Assembly (NCBI GenBank): GCA_034522155.1
Contig: JAXHLP010000002.1
Coordinates: forward strand, 186,001 to 250,000
Direction: 5' to 3'
Source: Salinilacustrithrix sp034522155
GTDB taxonomy: Bacteria; Actinomycetota; Acidimicrobiia; Acidimicrobiales; Salinilacustritrichaceae
Length of the DNA: 64,000 bases
Position 1 is the first letter of the stretch, and each line of letters opens with the position of its first letter. The translations under genes were made by a program, and so were the position numbers. A model generated the notes under the pieces. The model was not told the origin of the DNA, did no database searches, and saw only the letters and a program-made list of their open reading frames with translations. This document shows positions 24,177 to 32,797 of this stretch, piece after piece.

Positions 24177-24502
24177 CAGATCTCCTCCTTGCCTGGACCG
24201 TACGAACTGGTCTGCTCGGTGTCGCCGGGAGGATTCCCGGTTCCGTCCCTGGGTTCCGCCTCGGCGTGGTCCGGCGCGTCGACGAGTCGAGGAACTGCGG
24301 GCTGATCCGCGCCGTTGACCAGGCCGATCAGGTGTGGCGGCCGAGGCTGGTCGTCGAAGGTCCGGAGACGGTGTTCCTGGTCGGCGGTGAGGGGGACGGG
24401 GTCGTCGTCGTGTCCGGCCCACGGGTCGAGCTCGGTCGTCGCTCGCCACCATGGCGATCGTCGAGCGGTCGGCGGGATGTCGGGGCGGCTGTGCTCGATC
24501 AT
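24176..24502 (-). CDS. small acidic, proline-rich protein of 108 residues, function unknown
   Basis: The ATG at 24502 overlaps the TGA of the LuxR-type regulator by four bases (ATGA), and its own TGA shares one base with the ATG of the Hsp70-like gene. Such coupling on both sides argues that it is real. The sequence has a W-W pair near residue 18 (RRSPWWRATTELDPWAGHDD), a short helix LTADQEHRLRTFDDQPRPP and a Pro/Asp/Glu-rich end. There is no signal peptide or membrane helix. I recognise no family. A linker or regulator of the adjacent ATPases is possible. Confidence 0.55.
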   Translation of the reverse strand: MIEHSRPDIPPTARRSPWWRATTELDPWAGHDDDPVPLTADQEHRLRTFDDQPRPPHLIGLVNGADQPAVPRLVDAPDHAEAEPRDGTGNPPGDTEQTSSYGPGKEEI

Positions 24503-27159
24503 GGTCCCGATCTCCCGTCGCCGTGGACGAGCACCGCCAACTCGGTACGCGAGCGCAGGTCGAGCTTGCGGTAGATGTTCCTGAGGTGGAAGTCGACGGT
24601 CTTGACGCTCAGGAACAGGGCGTCGGCGACGTCACGATTGGTCCCACCCTCCGCCACGGCGAGGGCCACCCGATGCTCGGCCGGAGTCAGGAGGTCGGTG
24701 AGGGCCGGAGCGGCGTCGACGTCGCCGCTCCGCGCGGCGTCGATGCGGATCTGCCAGGCGCGTACGCCGAGCGACACGAGCCGCTGCTCGGCGCGGTCGG
24801 CGAGCTGTCGAGCCGCGCTCGTGTCGCCGGCGCGGCGGGCCGCCTCGGCCCACGCAACCACGACCTCCGCGGCCTCGAGGGGGAGGTCCGCCGCCTCGGC
24901 CCGTTCGAGCGCGACGGCGAACCCCGGCCCGCTCGGGTCGGCGGTGCCCGCGGCCCGGACCGCACGCACCGCGATCGCCGGGTCGGCGTGGTCGATGTGG
25001 TGGTGGATCGACGCCGCGATGCGCGATGCCTCGGCGGGTAGGTCTGCGCCTGCCATGGCGGTGACGAGATCGGCTGCCCTGACGTGCGGGGCCAGGCGGC
25101 ACGCGGTCCGCAGCGGGTCCACCGCCGTCACCGGATCGCCGAGCGCGAGGTGCACCCGGCCGCGAACCCAGTCGGCCGCGGCACTCGTCCACCCGAGGCC
25201 TGCGGCCGACGCGGCGATGGCGGTCCGGCGGCTCCGCTCCTCGGCGGACTCGAGTCGACCGAAGAGCAGGTCGAGCTCGGCCAGCGCCAGGTCGAGGTGC
25301 CCGCGGAGCGCCACCGACGGTTCGGTGACCGTGGCCTCGAGGCGGAGGAGCTCGGCGTCGGCCGCGGCCAGCTCGCCGCGGCCCAACAACCCGAGCGCGT
25401 GGCTCACCGAGATGTCGAGTCCGGGACCACCGAGCGCACCGGGCGGGTTGCGTTCCGCGAGGGCACGGTCGGGTCGGCCCACGCTCACCGCGGCCGCCGT
25501 GGTCAGTGCGCGGGCCCGATCGGCCAGTGCGCCCGACTCCGTCCTGGCCACGGCCGGGGCCGGTTCGCCGCCGGCCAGCGCCAGGACCCCGGCTGCCATC
25601 GCAACCGGACGGGATCCACCGATCACCGCGCGGGCAGTCGCGACGGCCTCGTCGACGGCGCCGGCTTCGAGGAGCTCGGCGGCGAGCACGGCCTTCGCAC
25701 TCCCATCGTCGTCGAGCCCGCACGCGTCCCGGGCACAGGCCAGCGACGCGGCGATCCCGCGACCGGCGCGCAGCGCAACCGTGGCGACGGCGACCGAGTT
25801 CCCGTCCGGGTCGAGCTGGGTGAGGGCGTCGGCGCTGCGCAGCGCCCCGCCGGGGTCACCAGTGGTGAGCCAGCAGCGGGTCGCCCCCACGAGGCGGACT
25901 CGTCGCCGTGACGGGTCGGGCGAGAGTCGCGCCGCGAGCTCCAGGGTGGTCGCGGCCGAGCTGCTCGCGCCGCGGCCTTCGAGATCGGCTGCGACGGCCT
26001 CGAGCGCCGCGGCCGCGTTCTCGTCCGGGCCGTCGGCGCCCGCCGCGAGTTGCCACGCCCGCGAGGAGCCCTGGTGTGGCTGGTCGAGCACCGCGGCCAG
26101 GCTCCGGTGCGCAGCCTGCCGACTCGACTCGGCGACCTGGTGGTAGGCGACGGGACGGAGCAGCGGGTGCGTGAAGCCGATGTGGGTACCGTGGCGGTCG
26201 ACGAGTCCCGCCCACTCGGCCTCGACGAGCCCGTCGGTCGACTCGCCCAGCCGCTCGAGCGCATCGCTCACCACCTGCGTGTCCCCGGTGTCGTCGGCCG
26301 CGACCAGCGCCACCGCTCGTCGAGCCGGCTCCGACAGCGAGCTCACGCGCCGCGTGAACGCTCGGGCCAGGGCGCCGGCCGGTCGTGGGAGCGCGGGCAT
26401 CGGAGCGTGGCCGGCCCGCTCGTCGGGGTCCAGGGAGCGGGCCAGCTCGATGGCGGCGAGCGGGTTCCCCTCGGCCAGGCCGACGCATCGCGACAGCGGT
26501 TCCGGGGCGATGTCGACCTCGGCGCGAACCATCGCCGCGAGCGAGGACTCGCCCACGGGGCCGAGCACGAGATCCTCGGTCGCCAGCGGGTCGAGCGCAG
26601 TCGGTGCCCCGAGCTCGGTCGTGAAGACCGCCACCACGGGGTCAGCGACGCAGCGGCCGATCACGAAGGCGATCACCTCGGCGCTGGATCGGTCGAGGAG
26701 ATGGGCGTCGTCGATGGTGATCAGCACGGGCTGCCGGTCGGCGAGTTGGGTGATGGCGCGGTGGGTCCCGAGACGTACCGCGGCCGGGTCGGTCCTCGAC
26801 CGCTGGAGTGCCAGGGCAGAGGCGACCGCAGCGGACAGCTCGTCCTCGCTCGACCTCGTCTGGAGTGGCCGCAGCAGGGTCATCAGCGAGGAGAACCCGA
26901 CCTCGGCGTCCGCGGCGTGACCCTGGGTCGCCAAGGTGAGGAACCCGAGGTCTCGGACGTGGTCGCGGAGCAGTTCGAGCAGTGTCGACCGGCCCGCGCC
27001 GATCGCGCCGGTCACCGAGACCACCGTGGTCTGTCCTCCAGCGGCACGGTCAGCGGCGGCGACGAGCCGTTCCAAGCCCTCACGGCGCACCAGAGGTCGG
27101 GTGCCGGGACCCGGGGGGGCCATGGCCGGCCCGACGGCGACGGGTGCGGTCAGGTCCAT
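24499..27159 (-). CDS. LuxR-family ATPase regulator (LAL/MalT type) with Arg in Walker A
   Basis: The ATG at 27159 lies two bases after the stop of the membrane Hsp70 gene. The 886-residue product has an AAA/STAND ATPase domain: Walker A region VTGAIGAGRSTLLELL (about residues 48-63, with R where K is usual) and Walker B PVLITIDDAHLLD. A long TPR-like helical region follows. A C-terminal LuxR helix-turn-helix contains LTPAEHRVALAVAEGGTNRD, then VKTVDFHLRNIYRKLDL. LAL regulators activate transcription after sensing a ligand. Being inside the operon, it most likely controls it, alone or with the divergent STAND protein. The K to R change may weaken nucleotide hydrolysis. Confidence 0.85.
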   Translation of the reverse strand: MDLTAPVAVGPAMAPPGPGTRPLVRREGLERLVAAADRAAGGQTTVVSVTGAIGAGRSTLLELLRDHVRDLGFLTLATQGHAADAEVGFSSLMTLLRPLQTRSSEDELSAAVASALALQRSRTDPAAVRLGTHRAITQLADRQPVLITIDDAHLLDRSSAEVIAFVIGRCVADPVVAVFTTELGAPTALDPLATEDLVLGPVGESSLAAMVRAEVDIAPEPLSRCVGLAEGNPLAAIELARSLDPDERAGHAPMPALPRPAGALARAFTRRVSSLSEPARRAVALVAADDTGDTQVVSDALERLGESTDGLVEAEWAGLVDRHGTHIGFTHPLLRPVAYHQVAESSRQAAHRSLAAVLDQPHQGSSRAWQLAAGADGPDENAAAALEAVAADLEGRGASSSAATTLELAARLSPDPSRRRVRLVGATRCWLTTGDPGGALRSADALTQLDPDGNSVAVATVALRAGRGIAASLACARDACGLDDDGSAKAVLAAELLEAGAVDEAVATARAVIGGSRPVAMAAGVLALAGGEPAPAVARTESGALADRARALTTAAAVSVGRPDRALAERNPPGALGGPGLDISVSHALGLLGRGELAAADAELLRLEATVTEPSVALRGHLDLALAELDLLFGRLESAEERSRRTAIAASAAGLGWTSAAADWVRGRVHLALGDPVTAVDPLRTACRLAPHVRAADLVTAMAGADLPAEASRIAASIHHHIDHADPAIAVRAVRAAGTADPSGPGFAVALERAEAADLPLEAAEVVVAWAEAARRAGDTSAARQLADRAEQRLVSLGVRAWQIRIDAARSGDVDAAPALTDLLTPAEHRVALAVAEGGTNRDVADALFLSVKTVDFHLRNIYRKLDLRSRTELAVLVHGDGRSGP

Positions 27160-27161
27160 CT

Positions 27162-28940
27162 TCAAGCCTCGGGAAGCGGGACGCAGTTGCCGCTGTCCGG
27201 GTCGACGGCATGGGACGCGTCCGCGACGACGACGCAGAGCTGGCCCGCCTCGCCGCGGTCGGAGACGGCGAATGCATCGAACCGGAGCTCGCCGCCGCCC
27301 TTGGGGCGATCCCAGAGCTCCCACTGGCCCGGCGGGTTGCCGTTGCTCCCGGCGTTGTCGGGCGACGTGGTGTCGAAGAAGAAGTGGACGTGATGGTCGT
27401 CGGCCGACCCTTGGGTCCCGTCGACGAAGATCAGTGGCTCGAACCCGACGGTCTCGTACCCCGCGACGTAGCGGTCACCCTCGACGACCACCTCGCCGAT
27501 GAACGCGCACCGTCCCGAAGTGGTGTCGCACGTCGGGCCCGGCGGGTCGGTGGTGTCGGTCGTCTCACTGGTCTCGGTGGTCTCGGTGGTGGTCGGGGAG
27601 CCGCCGCCGCTCACGAGATCGGGACCGAGGAGGACCAGACCCAGTGCCACGACGGCCACGATCATCGCGGCGGCGCCCCGACCGATGCCGCGGGCCGATC
27701 GGAATGAGCCCGACCCGCCGACGGGCTCAGGCGTCGGCTCGGTGTCACTGGTCGCCGACGGCTTCGAGGGTGGCGGCGGGGCTGCCACCGCAGGCAGGAG
27801 GCCGGTCTCCTGCTCGGCCGCCGCGGCCGCGAGCGCTGCGCCGAGCGCGACTGCGTGCTTGGGGTGCGCGTCGAAGGCCACCGGCCGGCCCACCGCGTCC
27901 GACACCATCTCGGTCACCAGCGGGATGCGTGAGGATCCGCCGACGAGCAACACCGCGGCGAGCTCGTCGGCCGTGACGTGCGCGGCCTCCAACGCCCGGT
28001 GGAAGGCGTCGATCGTCTCGGCGATGGCCGGACGGATCATCGGTTCGAGCTCGGCGCGGGTCATGCGGAGCTCGGTCTGGATGTTCGGCAGCAGCACCGA
28101 GATCGTCACGTCCGTGTCGAAGGAGAGTGCCTCCTTCGCGGCCACGCACTCCTGGCGGAGGCGGACCAACGCCGACCGGGCGCGGGGATCGTCGCGGTCG
28201 AGCTCCTCCACCTTCCCGGCGAGTGCCTGTCGCACGTGGGCGAGGACGGCCTCGTCGAAGTCGATGCCTCCGAGGCGTTCGATCCCCTCGGGCTCACCGA
28301 GGTGAACGAAGCCGACGTCCGTCTTCTGGAGCACCGCGGCGTCGAAGGTCCCCCCGCCGAGGTCGTAGACGGCGACGACCTCGCCCGGCTCGACTCGTTC
28401 GGTGGAGGCGTAGTGCATCGCCGCGGCGACCGGCTCCGTGAGCAGCACGGCGCCCCGCAGGCCCGCGAGCTCGACCGCGTGTCGAAGCAGGTCGACCTTG
28501 AACGGGCCCCAATTGGCGGGGTGGCTGACCGCGACGCGATCAGGCGGCTGTCCCTCCCGCTCCTCGACCGCAGCGACGACCTCACGCAGCAGGGCGGCGG
28601 CCAGCCGCTCGGCCGAGTACGGCGCCTGGCCGACCATGATCGGCGCGCTGTCGCCGATCCGCCGCTTGAACTCCCGGGCGAGGCGCTGTGGTTCGGTGAT
28701 CCCGCGCCGCTCGGCGGCATCACCCACCAGCATCGTCTGGTCGTCTCGCAGGAACACCAGCGAGGGGATCGTCGCGGCGCGGTTGCCGAGCGTGGCGATC
28801 TCGACACGACCGTCACGTAGCACGGCCGCGGCGGTGAACGTGGTGCCGAGATCGATGCCGAGCACGTAGCTGAGCGCGTCGGAGCGGTCTTTCGGGTCGG
28901 CATCGGATCGTGACACGGGGTCAGGGGACGCGGCGGACAT
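27162..28940 (-). CDS. membrane-anchored Hsp70-like ATPase with extracytoplasmic domain
   Basis: The first operon gene encodes 592 residues. The ATPase core carries GIDLGTTFTAAAVLRDG (about residue 30), YDLGGGTFDAAVL and LLVGGSSRIPLVTEMV. There is no Hsp70 substrate-binding domain. After a Pro-rich linker a single transmembrane helix (AAAMIVAVVALGLVLLGPDL, about residues 425-445) is followed by a Thr/Glu/Pro stretch and a domain of about 110 residues with four cysteines (TCDTTSGRC, LCVV and NCVP) that may form disulfides outside the cell. This suggests ATP-dependent signalling across the membrane. A GTG at 28943 is an alternative start. The divergent promoter region is at 28941-29005. Confidence 0.85.
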   Translation of the reverse strand: MSAASPDPVSRSDADPKDRSDALSYVLGIDLGTTFTAAAVLRDGRVEIATLGNRAATIPSLVFLRDDQTMLVGDAAERRGITEPQRLAREFKRRIGDSAPIMVGQAPYSAERLAAALLREVVAAVEEREGQPPDRVAVSHPANWGPFKVDLLRHAVELAGLRGAVLLTEPVAAAMHYASTERVEPGEVVAVYDLGGGTFDAAVLQKTDVGFVHLGEPEGIERLGGIDFDEAVLAHVRQALAGKVEELDRDDPRARSALVRLRQECVAAKEALSFDTDVTISVLLPNIQTELRMTRAELEPMIRPAIAETIDAFHRALEAAHVTADELAAVLLVGGSSRIPLVTEMVSDAVGRPVAFDAHPKHAVALGAALAAAAAEQETGLLPAVAAPPPPSKPSATSDTEPTPEPVGGSGSFRSARGIGRGAAAMIVAVVALGLVLLGPDLVSGGGSPTTTETTETSETTDTTDPPGPTCDTTSGRCAFIGEVVVEGDRYVAGYETVGFEPLIFVDGTQGSADDHHVHFFFDTTSPDNAGSNGNPPGQWELWDRPKGGGELRFDAFAVSDRGEAGQLCVVVADASHAVDPDSGNCVPLPEA

Positions 28941-28956
28941 CACCCACTACCGCGTG

Positions 28957-28975
28957 ACGCCGTGTGCCACGGCGT
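28957..28975. promoter_or_regulatory. inverted repeat in the divergent promoter region of the dynamin/Hsp70 operon
   Basis: ACGCCGTG (28957-28964), a 3-bp spacer and CACGGCGT (28968-28975) form a perfect 8-bp inverted repeat. It lies between the Hsp70 start (28940, reverse) and the STAND gene (29006, forward; -10-like TACTCT at 28994). It is the only symmetric element in the 65-bp gap and so the best candidate operator for the LuxR-type regulator or another factor. Confidence 0.5.
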
Positions 28976-29005
28976 GCCACCGCCCGTCACGGGTACTCTT
29001 GCGGG

Positions 29006-32000
29006 GTGGCTTCCGGGGCCCGTGACCACGGGGACGGCCGGCTCGCCCCGCCACCGCGGGCAGGGCGGGCAGTCGGGCGCGGCGTGGGACGGACGGACGA
29101 GCTCGCCGTCGTCGCCTTCGCCCGCGATCGGGCGCGCGCCGGCCGAGGCTCGGTTCTGGCGGTGCGCGGCGATGCCGGCATCGGCAAGACCTGGTTCCTG
29201 GAAGCGGTCCAGGAGCAGAGCGCAGCGGAGGGGTTCACCACCGGCTGGGGCTCGGGGTGGCCCGTCGGGACGACGCCGCCACTGTGGCCATGGCGCCAGG
29301 CACTGGCTGAGGCCTGCGGGCCGTCGGTGTCCTCGCTGCTCGACCCGAACGAGTGGGGCGGGGATTCCGACGAGCGCGCCCGTTTCCAACGGTACGTCGA
29401 GGTGCTGGACGCCGTCCGCGAGGCGGTGGGGCGTCAGCCTGCGGTCGTGCTCCTCGACGACGCCCACGCCGGTGGTGAGATCACGCTCGAGTTCGCCCGG
29501 TTCGTGGGTCGTCATGCCCGATCGATGCATCTCGTGGTCGTGGTCGCGTACCGACCCGCCTCCGGCCGGGCTGGCGAGTTGCTGGCGGGTCTCGAGGGCG
29601 ATGGTCGTCCGTTGACGCTGCGGGGGCTCGACCGTGCCGAGATCGCGACGGTGCTGGATGCCCGGGGCCCCGGTTCCCTCGCCGACGAGGACCTCGACTT
29701 CATCACGCGTGGCACCGGAGGGCATCCGCGATCGCTCGAGAAGATCGTCGCTGCCGGCGACCCGGTTCGTGCCCTCGTCGAAGAACGTCTCGAGGCACTC
29801 CCCGAAGGAACTCGTCATGTCGCCACCCATGCCGCGGTGCTCGATGATGCCGGCGCGACCGCCGCGGTGGCCGCGGTCGCCGATCTCTCGCTGCACCGGG
29901 TCGCCCGAGCGCTCGCGGATCTCGAGGCCGTGGGCCTGGTCAAACCGCAGGGCCGCAGCCGGGCGTTCGCCCATGCCAGCGTGCCCGCCGTGCTCGTCGA
30001 CGCGTTGACCGACGACGAGGTGCTGGAGATCCACGCCCGCGCCGCGGAGGTGCTGAGGACCACGTTCACCGCCGCTCCCGAACGGGTGGCGGCGCACGCC
30101 CTCGCCGCGGGTCCGCGGTCCGAGGCCGACGCTCGGCGTGCCGTGTCCGCGACGCTGGATGCGGCACGCGCCCTCACCGCGGAGCATCGGCACGCACAGG
30201 CCGTCGAGCTCTTCGAGGAGGTCCGCGACGTGCACCGGCGGGCCGGCCTGGGGCCGGTACCGGCCGCAGTGCGAGCCGCGCACGCCACCGCGGTGTTGGG
30301 GACGGGCCACCTGGCCGCAGCCCGCGAGTTGTGCGCAGAGGCCGTCAGCGCCGCGGAGGCCGAGGGCGACATCCCCAGCCTGGCCGAGGCCGCGCTGGGA
30401 TACGGCGGGGTGTGGCTGAGCGAGATGCGGTCGCCGCTCGACTACGCCAACGTGCTGGGGCTCCAGCGCCGAGCCCTGGACGGGCTCCCGGCGGAGGAGG
30501 CTGTCCTGCGCCGGCGGCTCGAGGCACGGATCACCGCAGAGAAGGCCTACCGGACCGGCCGACCCGAGCTGATGTCCGAGGTCCTCGACGTGATGCGCGC
30601 GGAGGCTTCCCCGGAGGTGCTGGCCGAGGCGCTCTCGCTGTACCACCACACGCTGCTCGGGCCCGAGCACGCCGACGCGAGGTTGCCGGTGGCCCGGGAG
30701 CTGCTGGCCGCGGCCACCGCGGCCGACCATGGCCTGTTGTCGCTGATGGGACTCCTCTGGCTCACCGTCGACCTCTTCCTGGCCGGCGATCCGTACGCCG
30801 TGCGGTCGTTGGGCTCGCTGGGTGAGCGCGTCGACGACCTGGGCTGCCAGGGCATCGGCTACATCGCGGATGTGATGGAGGTGATGCTGCTGGCACGTGC
30901 CGGTCGCTTCGACGAGGCCGAGGAAGCGGCGACCGCGGTGTTCGAGAAGGGCACCGAGGTCGGCGACGCCGACGCGGTCGCGTACTACGGCAGCCAACTC
31001 GTGATGAGCCGATGGCTGCAGGGCCGATCGGCGGAGGTGCTCGACCTGGTCGCCGACACCGCCGCCTCGCCGACGCTCACCGCCGCGAACCACGCGTTCA
31101 CCGCGGTGTTCGCCGCTCTGGCCGCGGACTGCGGTGAGCTCGACCAGGCGCGGGCAGCGCTTGCCCGGTTCGAATCCGATGGCTTGCACGCGGTGCCGAG
31201 TGGCAGCGCGTGGCTGATGACCCTGTTCTGTGTGGCCGAGGCCGCGCACACGTTGGGTGAGGCGGACCTGGCCGAAGAAGCGGCCGCGCTGCTCGAGCCG
31301 TACGCGGACCTGCCCGTGATGGGCTCACTCGCGGTCGTGTGTGCGGGATCGGCCCGGCGGCCCCTCGGACTGGCCGCGCTCACCGCGGGCGACCACGCCG
31401 GGGCCGTCGAGCAGCTGAGGCTGGCGGTGGCCGCCTCCGAGCAGCTCGGAAACCGGCCGATGGCTGCGCTGACCCGGGCCGACCTGGCCACCGCGCTCCT
31501 CGGACGTGGTGGACCGCACGACCGAGCGGCTGCAGCGGACGAGCTCGACCACGCCATCCGTGAAGGCTCGGCCACGGGCCTCGGACAGCGGCTCGACGAG
31601 TGGCGCAGCCGTCGGCGGGACCTCGACGCACCGATCGTCGCGGCGTCGCCTGCGATCCGCCCGGATGCCGGAGTCATCCACCGCCAGGGCGGGTCGTGGA
31701 TCCTCGAGGTGGCCGAGCACGAGGTCGTGGTGCCCGATCTCGTCGGTATGCAGTACCTGGTGCTCCTGTTCACCCATCCGGGTCGCGAGATCGCGGCCAT
31801 CGATCTGATGCATCAGGGAAGCGCCACGGTCGCCCCGGTCACCGCCGGACAGCCGGTGCTCGACGCGGAGGCGGTCGCCCAGTACCGGCAACGGGTGAGC
31901 GAGATCGAGGACGAACTGGCCGAGGCCGAGCAGTTCGCCGACTCCGAGCGTGCCACCCGTGCCCGCGTCGAGCTGGACGCCGTCATCGTCGAGATCGAAC

Positions 32001-32227
32001 GGAGCACCAACATCTTCGGAGCACCTCGATCGTTCACCGATCAGGCCGAGCGGGCACGCACCGCGGTGAGCAAGGCCATCCGGCGGGCGTTCGACCACAT
32101 CGACGAAGCCGACTCGCTCCTGGGCGGTGCGCTCCGACGATCGGTGCGGACCGGCCGTCAGTGCTGCTACGAGCCGGGTCCCGGGGCACCGAGCCGATGG
32201 GTGGTGCGTCCGTCCGACAGCTGCTGA
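29006..32227 (+). CDS. STAND-type AAA ATPase regulator, 1073 residues, divergent to the Ini-like operon
   Basis: The GTG at 29006 is six bases after a -10-like TACTCT, fitting a leaderless mRNA; a longer in-frame start at 28964 would cross the inverted repeat. Walker A is VRGDAGIGKTWFLEAV and Walker B is AVVLLDDAHAGG, followed by a winged-helix-like region and about 600 residues of TPR-like repeats. There is no LuxR HTH. The C-terminus has QGGSWILEVAEHEVVVPDLV, then GMQYLVLLFTHPGREI and ends in a helical pair with RTAVSKAIRRAFDHIDEADS, a domain common at the end of actinobacterial ATPase regulators. In M. tuberculosis iniBAC a large ATPase regulator (IniR) also lies beside the operon; the analogy is inference. 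Confidence 0.8.
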   Translation: MASGARDHGDGRLAPPPRAGRAVGRGVGRTDELAVVAFARDRARAGRGSVLAVRGDAGIGKTWFLEAVQEQSAAEGFTTGWGSGWPVGTTPPLWPWRQALAEACGPSVSSLLDPNEWGGDSDERARFQRYVEVLDAVREAVGRQPAVVLLDDAHAGGEITLEFARFVGRHARSMHLVVVVAYRPASGRAGELLAGLEGDGRPLTLRGLDRAEIATVLDARGPGSLADEDLDFITRGTGGHPRSLEKIVAAGDPVRALVEERLEALPEGTRHVATHAAVLDDAGATAAVAAVADLSLHRVARALADLEAVGLVKPQGRSRAFAHASVPAVLVDALTDDEVLEIHARAAEVLRTTFTAAPERVAAHALAAGPRSEADARRAVSATLDAARALTAEHRHAQAVELFEEVRDVHRRAGLGPVPAAVRAAHATAVLGTGHLAAARELCAEAVSAAEAEGDIPSLAEAALGYGGVWLSEMRSPLDYANVLGLQRRALDGLPAEEAVLRRRLEARITAEKAYRTGRPELMSEVLDVMRAEASPEVLAEALSLYHHTLLGPEHADARLPVARELLAAATAADHGLLSLMGLLWLTVDLFLAGDPYAVRSLGSLGERVDDLGCQGIGYIADVMEVMLLARAGRFDEAEEAATAVFEKGTEVGDADAVAYYGSQLVMSRWLQGRSAEVLDLVADTAASPTLTAANHAFTAVFAALAADCGELDQARAALARFESDGLHAVPSGSAWLMTLFCVAEAAHTLGEADLAEEAAALLEPYADLPVMGSLAVVCAGSARRPLGLAALTAGDHAGAVEQLRLAVAASEQLGNRPMAALTRADLATALLGRGGPHDRAAAADELDHAIREGSATGLGQRLDEWRSRRRDLDAPIVAASPAIRPDAGVIHRQGGSWILEVAEHEVVVPDLVGMQYLVLLFTHPGREIAAIDLMHQGSATVAPVTAGQPVLDAEAVAQYRQRVSEIEDELAEAEQFADSERATRARVELDAVIVEIERSTNIFGAPRSFTDQAERARTAVSKAIRRAFDHIDEADSLLGGALRRSVRTGRQCCYEPGPGAPSRWVVRPSDSC

Positions 32228-32339
32228 GCCGTTCGACACCCCGGAGACCGGCGGACCGCGCTCGGGTCGCGCGCGGTGCGCGCCGGGCCGACGTGCGGAC
32301 GTCCTCCGTGACCGACGACGATGGTGAACAGGAGGCGAG

Positions 32340-32768
32340 ATGGAACCCTGGGAACTCGAGGCTCGGGAGGCGATCCGCGATCTGGTCGCCCGCTACAACG
32401 CCAACGGTGACAGCGGCCGGTTCGAGCAGGTCATCGAACTGTTCGCCCACGACGCCGTGATGGAGCTCGACGACGGCACCTACCGGGGCCGCGACGAGAT
32501 CATGACCATCTTCACGGGTGCGCGCGACCGGGTCGCACCCACCCAGGAGAAGCCGGCCTACCTGCGACACATGACGGCCACACATCAGATCGACCTGAGC
32601 GATGCCGACCACGCGGCGGGCCGTTGCTACTACCAGGTGCTCACCCCGGTCGGTCTCGACCACTGGGGCCGCTACCTCGACGCCTACCGCCGGGTGGACG
32701 GGCGCTGGCTGTTCGCCCGTCGCCGGGCGACCGTCGATGGTGCCAGACCCGATTCGATCGTGGTGTGA
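32340..32768 (+). CDS. SnoaL-like (NTF2-superfamily) protein
   Basis: AGGAGG precedes the ATG at 32340. The 142-residue product shows the SnoaL_4 layout: helix EAREAIRDLVARYNANGDSG, then ELFAHDAVMELDDG, TYRGRDEIMTIFTGAR, a HM-x-A-T-H-x-I core (LRHMTATHQIDLSDADHAAG) and the strand YLDAYRRVDGRWLFARRR. The D and H residues of the pocket (FAHDA and HMTATH) are present, as in dehydratase, isomerase or ring-hydroxylase beta-subunit relatives. It precedes a P450 gene, separated by a strong operator, and may work on the same lipid or terpenoid-like substrate. Confidence 0.75.
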   Translation: MEPWELEAREAIRDLVARYNANGDSGRFEQVIELFAHDAVMELDDGTYRGRDEIMTIFTGARDRVAPTQEKPAYLRHMTATHQIDLSDADHAAGRCYYQVLTPVGLDHWGRYLDAYRRVDGRWLFARRRATVDGARPDSIVV

Positions 32769-32797
32769 ATCCCTCGTCGAACTCGTTGACGGCGCCT

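Noticed and set aside
22005..24305. 766-codon forward ORF opposite the Hsp70-like gene
   Set aside because: Arg/Gly-rich shadow; the reverse frame carries the three nucleotide loops of Hsp70.
28940..31249. 769-codon reverse ORF opposite the STAND gene
   Set aside because: Composition is His/Gln/Arg-rich and follows third-position GC of the opposite strand; the forward frame has clear Walker motifs.
13097..32227. Interpretation of the GTPase/Hsp70/STAND cluster as an anti-phage defence island
   Set aside because: STAND ATPases and dynamins occur in defence systems, but there is no nuclease, protease, NADase or other effector domain, and the IniA-IniC order supports an envelope-stress role. 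It remains a weaker alternative.
32228..32339. GCGCGC-ggt-GCGCGC hairpin as terminator of the STAND gene
   Set aside because: The stem is only 6 bp in a GC-rich context and lacks any T-run, so I did not list it.
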